Shown here: positions 41,770-51,591 of the stretch, piece by piece
How positions within the stretch are numbered: the stretch's first letter is position 1
Layout of the letters: every line of letters begins with the position of its first letter
Source of the DNA: Roseomonas sp. KE0001
GTDB lineage: Bacteria > Pseudomonadota > Alphaproteobacteria > Acetobacterales > Acetobacteraceae
NCBI RefSeq assembly: GCF_016107285.1
Contig: NZ_RCVQ01000005.1
Span: forward strand, 62,001-126,000
DNA length: 64,000 nucleotides
Reading direction: 5' to 3'
Program-made: the position numbers and the translations under genes
Notes under the pieces: model-generated
Database searches by the model: none
Told to the model about the DNA's origin: nothing
The model's input: the letters and a program-made list of their open reading frames with translations, nothing else

Positions 41770-42204
41770 ATGCGGATCGAGGATCTGTCCCGCCTGCTCG
41801 AGACCCATGGCGCCGATCCGGCGCGCTGGCCGCCCGCGCGGCGCGCCGCCGCCCTGGCCCTGCTGGAGACCTCCGCCGAGGCACGGCGGCGGCGCGCGGC
41901 GGCGGCGGCGGTCGATGCCCTGCTGCGCGAGAGCCTGCCCGAGCCGGATGCCGAGACGCTGGCGCGCATGCGGGACCGGCTGGCCCGGGCGATCGCGCGC
42001 GCGCCGCTGCCGGAGGCGCCGCGCCGCGGCCCGCCGGTGCTGCGCTGGCTGCGGCCGCTGGTGCCGGCGGGCTGCGGCGCGCTGGCGGCGCTGGCCACCT
42101 GCCTGCTGCTCATGGGCCTCTCCTCCTGGCCGCGCGGCCCGGCGCCGGAGGAGGTGCTGGGCGCGCCGCGCCTGCTGGCGATGATGATGGAGAGCGGGGA
42201 ATGA
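41770..42204 (+). CDS. Single-TM protein, candidate anti-sigma factor
   Basis: A 144-residue protein with a mainly helical, Arg/Ala-rich N-terminal region (about 1-92) and one hydrophobic segment near 97-118 ('GALAALATCLLLMGLSSW'). About 25 residues follow the membrane segment. I see no zinc-binding anti-sigma motif. Gene order (sigma, one-TM protein, CnrX-like protein) mirrors sigma/anti-sigma/sensor modules such as CnrH-CnrY-CnrX, so an anti-sigma role is inferred from position. It starts six bases after the sigma gene and overlaps the next by four. Confidence 0.65.
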   Translation: MRIEDLSRLLETHGADPARWPPARRAAALALLETSAEARRRRAAAAAVDALLRESLPEPDAETLARMRDRLARAIARAPLPEAPRRGPPVLRWLRPLVPAGCGALAALATCLLLMGLSSWPRGPAPEEVLGAPRLLAMMMESGE

Positions 42205-42656
42205 GGCCGTCCCGTTCCTGGCTGCTGCGGGGCGCCCTGGGTGCTTCCCTGGGCGCCTCCCTGGCGCTGAACCTGGTGCTCGGCTACCTGCTGCAGGCCG
42301 GGCCGCAGCGCGGGCCGGATGTCGATCGGGCGCAGGCCCGCATCGAGCGCGTCCTGTCCGAGCCCGACCGTCTCGTCTTCCACCGCGCCATGGAGGCCGG
42401 CCGGCCGGAATTCCAGGCCGCGCTGCGCGAGCACCGCCAGGGCCGGCCCGCCGTGGCCGAGGCGCTGGCGGCGGAACCTTTCGACCCCGAGGCGATGCGC
42501 GCCGCCATGGCGCAATCCCGGGCACGCTGGCAATCCTTCAGCACATCGTTCGAGAACAGCATGATACAAGGCTTTGCCGCCATGTCGCCCGAGGGACGCA
42601 GGCGGGTCGCGGAGGATATGCGCGGGCGCGGCGGCCAGCGGAGTGGGCAGAAGTAA
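42201..42656 (+). CDS. Periplasmic heavy-metal sensor-like protein (CnrX/Spy/CpxP-related)
   Basis: A 151-residue protein with an N-terminal signal anchor ('LLRGALGASLGASLALNLVL', residues about 8-27) and a helical periplasmic part. 'FHRAMEAGRPEFQAALREHR' and 'AQSRARWQSFSTSFENSMIQ' with 'MSPEGRRRVAEDM' fit the heavy-metal-resistance/LTXXQ-type helical-hairpin family. Such proteins sense metals or misfolded envelope proteins and release the sigma factor. No conspicuous His/Met/Cys cluster is present, so the signal may not be a metal. Confidence 0.7.
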   Translation: MRPSRSWLLRGALGASLGASLALNLVLGYLLQAGPQRGPDVDRAQARIERVLSEPDRLVFHRAMEAGRPEFQAALREHRQGRPAVAEALAAEPFDPEAMRAAMAQSRARWQSFSTSFENSMIQGFAAMSPEGRRRVAEDMRGRGGQRSGQK

Positions 42657-42659
42657 GGC

Positions 42660-44054
42660 ATGCCCCTGTTGCCGGTACCGGGCCGTTTTCCGGCCATCCC
42701 GCTGCTGCTCGGCCTGCTCGCCGCCTGCGGCCCACGCCCCGAGCCGGTGCTCTCCGGCCTCGGCCCCGCGCCGGCCTTCCGGGCGGCCGATCCCGCCGCG
42801 CCGGTGCATTGGCCCGATCCCGAATGGTGGCGCGGTTTCCGCGCGCCGGAGCTGGACCGGCTGATGGCGCTCGCCATGCAGGGCAATTTCGATCTCGCCG
42901 CCGCCGCGGCGCGGGTGCGGCAGGCCGATGCCCAGATCCGCGTCACCGGCGCCGCCCTGCTGCCCACCGTGGGCGTCGATGCCGGCGTGACGCAGGCCCG
43001 CTCTGTGGCCAGCGGCGCCGCGCGCGACCGCAACTCGACGCGCTACGACGCCACGCTCTCGGCCAGCTACGAGGTGGATTTCTGGGGCCGCAACCGCTCC
43101 CTCGCCGAGGCGGCGGCGGCGGATGCGCGGGCCAGCCGCTTCGACGTCGGCACCGTGCTGCTGACCACGGAGGCTTCCGTCGCCAACACCTACTTCCAGG
43201 TCCTGGCGGCGCGCGAGGAATTGCGCACGCAGCAGGAGAACCTGGCGGCGGCCCGGCGCATCCTGGGCATCATCCGCCAGCAGGTGAACTTCGGCACCGC
43301 GACCGGCCTCGACCTGGCGCAGCAGGAGACCGTGGTGGCGCAGCTGGAGGCCAGCATACCGGGACTGCGGCAGACCGCCGACCAGGGGATCAATGCCCTG
43401 GCGCTGCTGACCGGGCAGCCGCCCGCCGCGCTGCGGGTGACGCCGGATGCCTTCGACCGCCTCGCGGTGCCGGCGGCGGCGCCCGGACAGCCGGCGGAAC
43501 TGCTGGCGCGGCGGCCGGACGTGCTCGCCGCCGAGGCCGCCCTGGCCGCCGCCAATGCCAATGTCGCCGCCGCCCGCGCCGCGCTGCTGCCGAACCTGAC
43601 GCTCAGCGCCTCCGGCGGCGTGCAGTCGGCCGCTCTCGGAACGCTGCTGCGGCCCGAGGCGCAGTTCTTCTCCCTGGTGGCCGGGCTGGCGCAGACCGTC
43701 TTCGACGGTGGGGCGCTGCGCGGCCAGGTCGCGCTCAGCCGCGCCCAGGCCGAGGCGCTGCTGGTGGAGTACCGGCGCGCCATCGTCACCGCCCTGTCGG
43801 ACACGGAGGACGCGCTGGTGGCGCTGCGCGACACCGCCGAGCAGGAACGGCTGCGCGGCGAGGCCAATGCGCGGGCGCAGCGCGCCTACGACATCGCCGA
43901 GGCGCAGCTGCGCGCCGGCACCATCGACCTGATCACCCTGCTCAACACCCAGCAGACCCTGTTCTCCACCCGCGTCAGCCTGGTGCAGGCGCGGCTCGCC
44001 CGGCTGCAGGCCGCCGTCGCGCTGTTCCGCGCGCTCGGCGGCGGCTGGCGGTGA
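42660..44054 (+). CDS. RND efflux outer-membrane lipoprotein (NodT family)
   Basis: A 464-residue TolC-like channel. A lipoprotein signal ends 'LLGLLAACGP' with the lipidated Cys at about 23. Two repeated OEP domains are visible: 'DLAAAAARVRQADAQIRVTG' and 'LAAANANVAAARAALLPNLT'. 'LLARRPDVLAAEAALAAANA' is a NodT hallmark. It would form the trimeric outer-membrane exit for the pump encoded next. It starts three bases after the sensor gene, tying the regulatory module to the efflux genes. Confidence 0.92.
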   Translation: MPLLPVPGRFPAIPLLLGLLAACGPRPEPVLSGLGPAPAFRAADPAAPVHWPDPEWWRGFRAPELDRLMALAMQGNFDLAAAAARVRQADAQIRVTGAALLPTVGVDAGVTQARSVASGAARDRNSTRYDATLSASYEVDFWGRNRSLAEAAAADARASRFDVGTVLLTTEASVANTYFQVLAAREELRTQQENLAAARRILGIIRQQVNFGTATGLDLAQQETVVAQLEASIPGLRQTADQGINALALLTGQPPAALRVTPDAFDRLAVPAAAPGQPAELLARRPDVLAAEAALAAANANVAAARAALLPNLTLSASGGVQSAALGTLLRPEAQFFSLVAGLAQTVFDGGALRGQVALSRAQAEALLVEYRRAIVTALSDTEDALVALRDTAEQERLRGEANARAQRAYDIAEAQLRAGTIDLITLLNTQQTLFSTRVSLVQARLARLQAAVALFRALGGGWR

Positions 44055-44076
44055 GGACAGCGCCGCGGATGTCCCG

Positions 44077-45339
44077 ATGACACGCTCCCGTATCCTCATC
44101 CTCCTCCTGCTGGTGCTCGGCCTCGCGGCGGGCGGCTGGTACTTCTGGCAGCAGCGGCAGGCGGCCTCGCCGGCGAGCCGCACGGCGGCGGAGACGGCGC
44201 CGGGACGGCCCGGCCAGGCCGGCAGCGGCCGCGGCGCCGCCATGGGGGGCATCCCGATCCCCGTCGCCGTCGCGGCCGCCGAACGGCGCGACCTACGGCT
44301 GACCCTCGATGTGCTGGGCACGGTCCAGGCGCTGAACGCCATCACCGTGCGCTCCCAGGTCAGCGGCATCCTGACGGAGGTGCCGTTCCACGAGGGGCAG
44401 GAGGTCGAGGCCGGGGCGGTGCTGGCCCGCATCGACGACCGCACCTACGCCGCCGCCCTGGCCCAGGCCGTCGCCAAGAAGGCCTATGACCAGGCGCAGC
44501 TCGAGAATGCGCGCACCGACCTGCGTCGCTACCAGGGACTGCTCGCCGCCAATGGCGTGACCCGCCAGCAGGTGGACACGCAGCGCGCCCAGGTGGCGAT
44601 GTACGAGGCGCAGGTGGCGCAGGACCAGGCCGCCATCGACACCGCCCGCACCCAGCTCGACTACACGGTCATCCGCGCCCCCATCGCCGGGCGCGTCGGG
44701 CTGCGGCAGGTCGATCCGGGCAACCTCGTCGGCGCCGGCGACAGCACCGGCATCGTCTCGGTGACGCAGATGCGGCCGATCGGCGTGAACTTCACCATCC
44801 CGCAGGGCGAGCTGCCGCGCCTGCGCCGCGCCATGGCGGCGGGGCCGGTGACGGTGGAGACCATCCCGGAGGCGGGGCCAGGCCGGAGCGCCGCGCCGCT
44901 GCGCGGCACGGTGCAGACGGTGGACAACCAGGTCGACGCGGCGACCGGCACGGTGAAGGTCAAGGCGGTCTTCCCCAACGAGGAGACGAGCCTCTGGCCC
45001 GGCGCCTTCGTCAGCCTCCGCCTCGCCGTCGAGACCGTGCCGGACGCCGTGGTGGTGCCGCTGGTGGCCGTGCAGCAAGGGCCGAGCGGCCCCTATGCCT
45101 TCGTCGTCTCGCCCGAGGGCGACAGGGTGGGGCAACGCCCGCTGGTGCTCGGCGCCGTGACGCAGACGGAGGCGGCGATCCGCGACGGGTTGCAGGCCGG
45201 CGAGCGGGTGGTGATCTCGGGCGGGCTCCGGCTGAACGATGGCAGCAGCGTCGTCCTGGCTGACCCGGCCGCGCCGGCCGCGCCCACCGCCGGCGGCGGC
45301 CAGCCCCGCCGCCAGCGCCGCGCCGAAGCCGCGCCGTGA
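44077..45339 (+). CDS. mdtA: RND efflux periplasmic adaptor (MdtA-like membrane fusion protein)
   Basis: A 420-residue membrane-fusion protein. A signal anchor covers about 4-22. The biotinyl-lipoyl halves are 'ITVRSQVSGILTEVPFHEGQ' and 'DYTVIRAPIAGRVGLRQVDP', flanking a coiled-coil hairpin with 'LLAANGVTRQQVDTQRAQVA'. The beta-barrel includes 'PIGVNFTIPQGELPRLR'. Motif spelling matches MdtA. It links the inner-membrane permeases to the NodT channel. Its stop overlaps the first permease start. Confidence 0.9.
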   Translation: MTRSRILILLLLVLGLAAGGWYFWQQRQAASPASRTAAETAPGRPGQAGSGRGAAMGGIPIPVAVAAAERRDLRLTLDVLGTVQALNAITVRSQVSGILTEVPFHEGQEVEAGAVLARIDDRTYAAALAQAVAKKAYDQAQLENARTDLRRYQGLLAANGVTRQQVDTQRAQVAMYEAQVAQDQAAIDTARTQLDYTVIRAPIAGRVGLRQVDPGNLVGAGDSTGIVSVTQMRPIGVNFTIPQGELPRLRRAMAAGPVTVETIPEAGPGRSAAPLRGTVQTVDNQVDAATGTVKVKAVFPNEETSLWPGAFVSLRLAVETVPDAVVVPLVAVQQGPSGPYAFVVSPEGDRVGQRPLVLGAVTQTEAAIRDGLQAGERVVISGGLRLNDGSSVVLADPAAPAAPTAGGGQPRRQRRAEAAP

Positions 45340-48300
45340 ACATCTCCGCCCCCTTCATCGCCCGCCCCGTGGCCACCACGCTGCTGGCCGTCGCGGTGCT
45401 GCTGGCCGGCCTGTTCGGCTATCTCCGGCTGCCCGTGTCCTCGCTGCCGGAGGTGGATTTCCCGACCATCGAGGTGACCACCCAGCTGCCCGGCGCCTCG
45501 CCGGACACCGCCGCCGTGCTGATCACCGCGCCGCTCGAACGGCAGTTCGCGCAGATCGCCGGGCTGCAGGTGATGTCCTCCGTCAGCGGGCCGGGGGTCA
45601 GCCGCATCACCCTCCAGTTCCGCCTCGACAAGGATCTGGACGAGGCCGCGCAGGACGTGCAGGCGGCGCTGGACGCGGCGCGTGGCACGCTGCCCTCCAC
45701 CCTGCCCTACCCGCCGGTCTACTCCAAGGTGAACCCGGCGGACCCGCCGGTCATCACCCTGGCCCTGACCTCAGAGAGCCTGCCGATCATGCGCCTGTCG
45801 GACCTCGCGGACACGCTGCTGGCGCAGAAGCTCTCCCAGGCGAGCGGCGTCGGCCGGGTGACGGTGCAGGGCAATATGCGCCCGGCGGTGCGATTGCAGG
45901 TCGATCCGCTGCGGCTCGCCGCCTATGGCATCAGCCTGGAGACGGTCCGCGCCGCCATCGCGGCCGCCAACCAGAATTCGCCGAAAGGCTCGCTGGACGG
46001 GCCGCGCCAGGCCTCGCAGATCCTGGCCAACGACCAGATCGCCAGCGCGGCCGAGTTCGCCGAGGTCATCATCGCCTGGCAGAACGGCGCCCCCGTGCGG
46101 CTGCGCGACGTGGGCGAGGCGGTGGAATCGCTGGAGAACGAGCGCAACGGCGCCTGGTTCAACGGCCGCCCCGCCGTGCTGATCGACGTGCAGCGCCAGC
46201 CCGGCGCTAATATCGTGCAGACCGTGGAGCGCATCCAGGCGGTGCTGCCGGAGCTCACCGCCGCCATGCCGGCCGGCGCGCGGCTGGCCGTCGTCTCGGA
46301 CCGGACCGAGACCATCCGCGCCTCGGTGCACGAGGTGCAGTTCACCCTGGTGCTCTCGGTCGCGCTCGTCGTCGGCGTGGTCTGGCTGTTCCTCGGCAGC
46401 GGGCGCGCCACGCTGGTGCCGGCGGTCTCGCTGCCGCTCTCCATCATCGGCACCTTCGGCGTCATGGCCATGATGGGCTACTCGCTCGACAACCTGTCGC
46501 TGATGGCGCTGACCATCGCGACCGGCTTCGTCGTCGATGACGCCATCGTCATGATCGAGAACATCGTCCGGCTGATCGAGAAGGGCGAGCATCCGCTGGC
46601 CGCCGCCTATGCCGGCTCGAAGCAGATCGCCTTCACCATCGTCTCGCTGACGCTGTCGCTGATCGCCGTCTTCATCCCGCTGCTGTTCATGGAAGGCGTC
46701 GTCGGCCGGCTGTTCCGCGAGTTCGCCGAGACGCTGACCGCCGCCGTGCTGGTCTCCATGGTGGTCTCGCTGACGCTGACGCCGATGATGTGCGCCCTGC
46801 TGCTGCGCCCCGGCCACCATCCGGGCTGGCTGTCGCGCCGCTTCGAGGCCGGCTTCGAGCGGCTGCGGCTGGCCTACGGGAAGGCGCTGGACCTGACCCT
46901 GCGGCACCAGGGGCTGACCCTGCTGGTGGCGGCGCTGACGGTCGCGCTGACCGCCTGGCTCTACGTCGTCATGCCCAAGGGCTTCCTGCCGCTGCAGGAC
47001 ACCGGGCTGATCACCATCACGACGGAAGCGCCGCAGGATGCCTCCTTCGCCCGCGCCGCCGAGATCCAGTCGCGCATGGCGGAGGTGGTGCGGGCCGACC
47101 CCGCGGTCGCCGCCGTCACCGCCGTGGCCGGGGCCAGCACCGTCAACCCGGCGCAGAACAGCGGGCGCATCACCGCCGTGCTCAGGCCGCGCGCCGAGCG
47201 CGACCTCGATGCCCAGGGCATCATCGCCCGCCTGCAGCCGCAGCTCGACGCCATCCCCGGCGGCACCGCCTGGCCGCAGGCCGCGCAGGACATCCAGATC
47301 AGCCCGCGCGTCAGCACCACCCAGTACCAGTACACCCTGACGGATTCCGATGCCGCCACCCTCTCGCTCTGGGCGCCGCGGGTCCTGGAGCGGCTGCGCG
47401 ACATTCCGGGCCTGCGCGATGTCGCGACCGACCAGCGCCAGAACGGGCTGCGCCTCGTCGTCGAGGTCGATCGCGACCGCGCGGCGCGGCTCGGCATCAG
47501 CATGCAGGACGTCGACAACGTCCTCTACAACGCCTATGGCCAGCGGCAGATCTCGACCATCTATGGTCAGAGCAACCAGTACCGCGTGGTGCTGGAGATT
47601 GCCGACCGGCTGCGCGGGGATCCGACCGCGATCGGCCAGCTGCGCGTGCCGGGCACCGACAACGCCCAGGTGCCGCTGGCCGAGATCGCCCGCTTCGACC
47701 GCGCCAGCGGGCCACTGGTGGTCACGCGGGAGAACCAGTTCCCCGCCGTGACCATCAGCTTCAACCTGGCCGAGGGCGTGTCGCTCGGGCAGGCGGTGAG
47801 CGCCATCGCTGCCGCCGAGCGCGAGATCGGACTGCCCGACAGCGTCACCGGACGCTTCGCCGGGGATGCCGCCGAGTTCAACACCAGCCTGGCCGGCCAG
47901 CCCTGGCTGATCCTGGCCGCGGTGGTGGTGATCTACATCGTGCTCGGCGTGCTCTACGAGAGCCTGATCCATCCGGTCACCATCCTCTCGACCCTTCCCT
48001 CGGCCGGAATCGGCGCGCTGCTGGCGCTGGAGTTCGCGGGGCTGGATCTCTCGGTGGTCGGGCTGATCGGCATCATCCTGCTGATGGGCATCGTCAAGAA
48101 GAACGCCATCATGATGATCGACTTCGCGCTCGAGGTGCAGCGGGATCATGGCATGGCGCCGCGCGAGGCGATCCGCGAGGCGGCGCTGCTGCGCTTCCGC
48201 CCGATCATGATGACCACCGCCGCCGCGCTGCTCGGCGCCCTGCCGCTGGTGCTGCAATCCGGCACGGGCTCCGAGCTGCGCCTGCCGCTCGGCGTCTCCA

Positions 48301-48428
48301 TCGTCGGCGGCCTGCTGCTGTCGCAGCTGGTCACGCTTTTCACCACTCCGGCGGTCTATCTCGCCATGGAGGCGGTGCATGCTTCGGTGATGCGGCGCTG
48401 GCGCGGCGCGCCGGCGGCGGCGGAATAG
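45336..48428 (+). CDS. mdtB: RND efflux permease, MdtB-like
   Basis: A 1030-residue inner-membrane HAE-1-type RND permease. The N-terminus 'NISAPFIARPVATTLLAVAV' is MdtB-like. The proton-relay Asp pair is in 'GFVVDDAIVMIENI' near residue 405, and 'LLMGIVKKNAIMMIDFALE' near 920 is the matching TM helix. Two large periplasmic loops are present. MdtB and MdtC act together as a heterotrimer exporting bile salts, novobiocin and other amphiphiles in enteric bacteria. GTG at 45336 overlaps the adaptor stop. Confidence 0.92.
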   Translation: MNISAPFIARPVATTLLAVAVLLAGLFGYLRLPVSSLPEVDFPTIEVTTQLPGASPDTAAVLITAPLERQFAQIAGLQVMSSVSGPGVSRITLQFRLDKDLDEAAQDVQAALDAARGTLPSTLPYPPVYSKVNPADPPVITLALTSESLPIMRLSDLADTLLAQKLSQASGVGRVTVQGNMRPAVRLQVDPLRLAAYGISLETVRAAIAAANQNSPKGSLDGPRQASQILANDQIASAAEFAEVIIAWQNGAPVRLRDVGEAVESLENERNGAWFNGRPAVLIDVQRQPGANIVQTVERIQAVLPELTAAMPAGARLAVVSDRTETIRASVHEVQFTLVLSVALVVGVVWLFLGSGRATLVPAVSLPLSIIGTFGVMAMMGYSLDNLSLMALTIATGFVVDDAIVMIENIVRLIEKGEHPLAAAYAGSKQIAFTIVSLTLSLIAVFIPLLFMEGVVGRLFREFAETLTAAVLVSMVVSLTLTPMMCALLLRPGHHPGWLSRRFEAGFERLRLAYGKALDLTLRHQGLTLLVAALTVALTAWLYVVMPKGFLPLQDTGLITITTEAPQDASFARAAEIQSRMAEVVRADPAVAAVTAVAGASTVNPAQNSGRITAVLRPRAERDLDAQGIIARLQPQLDAIPGGTAWPQAAQDIQISPRVSTTQYQYTLTDSDAATLSLWAPRVLERLRDIPGLRDVATDQRQNGLRLVVEVDRDRAARLGISMQDVDNVLYNAYGQRQISTIYGQSNQYRVVLEIADRLRGDPTAIGQLRVPGTDNAQVPLAEIARFDRASGPLVVTRENQFPAVTISFNLAEGVSLGQAVSAIAAAEREIGLPDSVTGRFAGDAAEFNTSLAGQPWLILAAVVVIYIVLGVLYESLIHPVTILSTLPSAGIGALLALEFAGLDLSVVGLIGIILLMGIVKKNAIMMIDFALEVQRDHGMAPREAIREAALLRFRPIMMTTAAALLGALPLVLQSGTGSELRLPLGVSIVGGLLLSQLVTLFTTPAVYLAMEAVHASVMRRWRGAPAAAE

Positions 48429-48437
48429 GACGGGGCG

Positions 48438-51400
48438 GTGTTCTCCATCTCGGGGCCCTTCCTGCGCCGGCCCATCGCCACCCTGCTGCTGGCGCTCGGC
48501 CTGGCGCTGGCCGGGCTGGTGGCGCTGCGGGAGCTGCCGGTCTCGGCCATGCCGCGCGTCGATATCCCGACCATCTTCGTCAGCGTCAGCCAGCCCGGCG
48601 CCAATCCGGAGACGCTGGCGGCCACGGTGATCGCGCCGCTGGAGCGGCGCATCGGCGAGATCGCCGGCATCACCGAGATGACCTCCAACGCCAGCAGCGG
48701 CAGCGGCAACATCATCATCCAGTTCGATCTCTCGCGCCGGCAGGCCGACGCGGCGCGGGACGTGCAGGCGGCGGTTAACGCCGCGCGCCAGGACCTGCCC
48801 TCCGGCCTGCCCAATCCGCCGCAGGTGCGCAAGGTGAACCCGGCCGACGCGCCGGTGCTGATCCTGGCCATGACCTCCGACACGCTGCGGCCCACCGCGC
48901 TCTACGACGTGGCCGACAGCATCGTCGCCACGCGGCTGTCGCAGGTGAAGGGCGTGGCGCAGGTGCAGGTGGGGGGCGCCGACCAGCCGGCGGTGCGCGT
49001 CGCGGTCGATCCAGCCGCCGCCGCCGCCGCCGGCGTCTCCTTCGAGGAGATCCGCACCGCCATCAACGAGGCCAATGTCACCCAGCCGCTCGGCCATATC
49101 GAGGGGCCGGCGCAGTCGATGAGCCTCGCCGCCAACGACCGCATGAGCCGTGCCGCGGAATACGCGACGGTGGTGGTCAAGACCGCGGACGGCGGCATCC
49201 TGCGCCTGTCGCAGATCGCCTCGGTGACGGACGCCACGCGCTCGCGCCGCCAGGCCGCCTGGTTCAACGAGCGGCCGGCCATCCTGATGATGGTCTTCAA
49301 GCAGGCGGATGCCAATGTGCTGGAGGTGGTGGACGGCATCCTCGACCAGCTGCCGCGGCTGCGGAGCTGGGTGCCCGGCGGCATCGACGTCGAGATCATG
49401 AGCGACCGTTCCGGCACCATCCGCGCCAGCGTGGAGGAGGTCGAGCTGACGCTGCTGCTCACCGTGGCGCTGGTGATCGCCGTCGTCGCCCTTTTCCTGC
49501 GCCGGACGGGACCCGTTCTGGCGGCCAGCGCCACGGTGCCGCTCTCCTTGCTCGGCACGCTCTTCATCATCTGGCTGATGGGCTACTCGCTCAACAACTT
49601 CTCGCTGATGGCGCTGATCGTGTCGGTGGGCTTCGTGGTGGACGACGCCATCGTCATGATCGAGAACATGGCCCGGCTGCGCGAGCGCGGCCTGCCGCCG
49701 ATGCAGGCGGCGCTCGAGGGGGCGCGGCAGATCGGCTTCACCATCGTCTCGATCACCCTCTCGCTGGTCGCCGTCTTCATCCCCCTGCTGGCCATGGACG
49801 GCATCGTCGGGCGGCTGTTCCGCGAGTTCTCGGCCACGCTGGCGATCGCCGTCGGCATCTCCGCCGTCCTCGCCCTGACCCTGACGCCGGTGATCGCGGC
49901 CTTCCTGGAGCGGCGCGGTCACCAGCGGCCGCCCGGCCGGCTCTCACGCGGCTTCGAGCGGCTGCTGGCGGGCGTGGTGCGCGGCTACCTGCGCTCGCTC
50001 GCCGTGGCACTGCGCTGGCGGCGCAGCATGTTGCTCCTGAGCCTGAGCCTGGTGGTCCTGACGGTCTGGCTCTACGTGGTGGTACCCAAGGGCTTCTTCC
50101 CCGAGCAGGACACGGGATTGCTGGCGGGCACCGCCCAGGCGGCGCCGGACACCTCCTATGCCGCCATGACGGCGCTGCAGCAGGAGGTGACGCGGATCAT
50201 CCTGCGCGATCCGGCCGTGGCGACGGTCGGCGCCTCCGTCGGCGGCAGCAGCTTCAACGCCGGCACCAACTCCGGCCAGCTCTACATCTCCCTGAAGCCG
50301 CGCGAGGACCGCGACGCCTCGGCCACCCAGGTCATCGACCGGCTGCGCGCGCCGCTCTCCCGGATCCCGGGGGTGAACGTCTTCCTGCGCTCGCAGCAGG
50401 ATCTCTTCGTCGGCGGCCGGCCGGGCAATGCCGCCTATTCCTATGTCCTGCTCGGGGCCGACCTCGAGGAGCTGCGGCGCTGGACCAATGTCATGGTCGA
50501 GAAGCTGCGCACCGTCCCCGGGATCAACGATGTCTCCAGCGATCAGGAGCGGTCCGGCCTGGTGAACCGCCTGGTGATCGACCGCGATGCGGCGGCGCGG
50601 CTCGGCGTCTCCATCACCGATATCAGCGCGGCGCTCAACAACGCCTTCTCGCAGCGGCAGGTCTCCACCATCTACGGTGCGCGCAACCAGTACAAGGTCG
50701 TGCTGGAGATCGATCCGGGGCTGCAGCGGGACGCCACCCAGCTGCAGCGCATCTTCCTCCCCGGCACGGACGGCGCGCAGGTGCCGCTCGGCGCCGTGGC
50801 CCGCGTGGAGCGCGATGTGGCGCCGCTCCGGGTCACGCATCGCGGCCAGTTCCCGGCGACCACGATCAGCTTCAACCTCGGCCCCGGCCTGGCGCTCAGC
50901 GACGCGACGGCGCTGGTGCAGCAGGCCGAACGGGAGGCGCTGCTGCCCGGCTCGATCCGCTCGCAGTACGGCGGCAATGCCGCGGCCTTCCAGGACTTCA
51001 CGCGCTCCCAGCCGCTGCTGATCCTGGGCGCCATCCTGGCCATCTACATCGTGCTCGGCGTGCTCTATGAGAGCTACATCCATCCGCTGACCATCATCTC
51101 CACCCTGCCCACGGCCGGGCTTGGCGCGCTGCTGGCCCTGTTGCTGACCGGCCTACCCTTCTCGGTCATGGCGCTGATCGGCGTCATCCTGCTGATGGGC
51201 ATCGTCAAGAAGAACGCCATCATGCTGGTCGATTTCGCCCTGGAGCACGAACGGGAGGAAGGCCGCGGCAGCGAGGCCGCGATCCTCGCCGCCTGCCAGG
51301 ATCGCTTCCGGCCGATCCTGATGACCACCCTGGCGGCGCTGCTGGGCGCCGTGCCGCTGGCCATCGGCATCGGCACCGGCGCCGAGATGCGCCAGCCGCT

Positions 51401-51533
51401 CGGCGTGACCATCATCGGCGGCCTGATCGTCTCGCAGCTGCTGACGCTCTACACTACCCCGGTGATCTTCCTGGCGCTCGACCGCTGGCGCCGCCGCCCG
51501 GTGATGGCGCCGCAACCGGCGGCGGGCGAATGA
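48438..51533 (+). CDS. mdtC: RND efflux permease, MdtC-like
   Basis: A 1031-residue RND permease, paralogous to the one encoded just upstream. It begins 'FSISGPFLRRPIATLLLALG'. The relay residues are in 'GFVVDDAIVMIENM' near 406 and 'LLMGIVKKNAIMLVDFALE' near 925. Both permeases thus keep the Asp-Asp and Lys needed for proton coupling. The start codon is GTG at 48438, nine bases after the previous stop. The two-permease arrangement is diagnostic of MdtABC/MuxABC systems. Confidence 0.92.
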   Translation: MFSISGPFLRRPIATLLLALGLALAGLVALRELPVSAMPRVDIPTIFVSVSQPGANPETLAATVIAPLERRIGEIAGITEMTSNASSGSGNIIIQFDLSRRQADAARDVQAAVNAARQDLPSGLPNPPQVRKVNPADAPVLILAMTSDTLRPTALYDVADSIVATRLSQVKGVAQVQVGGADQPAVRVAVDPAAAAAAGVSFEEIRTAINEANVTQPLGHIEGPAQSMSLAANDRMSRAAEYATVVVKTADGGILRLSQIASVTDATRSRRQAAWFNERPAILMMVFKQADANVLEVVDGILDQLPRLRSWVPGGIDVEIMSDRSGTIRASVEEVELTLLLTVALVIAVVALFLRRTGPVLAASATVPLSLLGTLFIIWLMGYSLNNFSLMALIVSVGFVVDDAIVMIENMARLRERGLPPMQAALEGARQIGFTIVSITLSLVAVFIPLLAMDGIVGRLFREFSATLAIAVGISAVLALTLTPVIAAFLERRGHQRPPGRLSRGFERLLAGVVRGYLRSLAVALRWRRSMLLLSLSLVVLTVWLYVVVPKGFFPEQDTGLLAGTAQAAPDTSYAAMTALQQEVTRIILRDPAVATVGASVGGSSFNAGTNSGQLYISLKPREDRDASATQVIDRLRAPLSRIPGVNVFLRSQQDLFVGGRPGNAAYSYVLLGADLEELRRWTNVMVEKLRTVPGINDVSSDQERSGLVNRLVIDRDAAARLGVSITDISAALNNAFSQRQVSTIYGARNQYKVVLEIDPGLQRDATQLQRIFLPGTDGAQVPLGAVARVERDVAPLRVTHRGQFPATTISFNLGPGLALSDATALVQQAEREALLPGSIRSQYGGNAAAFQDFTRSQPLLILGAILAIYIVLGVLYESYIHPLTIISTLPTAGLGALLALLLTGLPFSVMALIGVILLMGIVKKNAIMLVDFALEHEREEGRGSEAAILAACQDRFRPILMTTLAALLGAVPLAIGIGTGAEMRQPLGVTIIGGLIVSQLLTLYTTPVIFLALDRWRRRPVMAPQPAAGE

Positions 51534-51534
51534 A

Positions 51535-51571
51535 CCGGCCTCCCGTGAAGGTGAGATGCCACCTAGGCCGG
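51535..51571 (+). terminator. Two-part hairpin after the RND operon
   Basis: CCGGCCT (51535-51541) pairs with AGGCCGG (51565-51571), and AGGTG (51549-51553) pairs with CACCT (51560-51564) inside it. The structure starts immediately after the MdtC-like stop codon. No T-run follows, so it may reduce rather than stop read-through into the esterase gene. Confidence 0.45.
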
Positions 51572-51591
51572 ATCGGGCGATAGGCGCGCGC

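Noticed and set aside
41125..42656. Calling the regulatory trio cnrH-cnrY-cnrX
   Set aside because: The order matches, but the sensor lacks an obvious metal-ligand cluster and the downstream pump is multidrug-type, so only a general description is justified.
45771..49922. A 1383-codon open frame on the minus strand opposite the two RND permease genes
   Set aside because: It is a by-product of high GC and codon bias in the real genes. Its translation is a His/Gln/Arg/Gly-rich low-complexity string with no domain, and the plus strand has full MdtB/MdtC homology.
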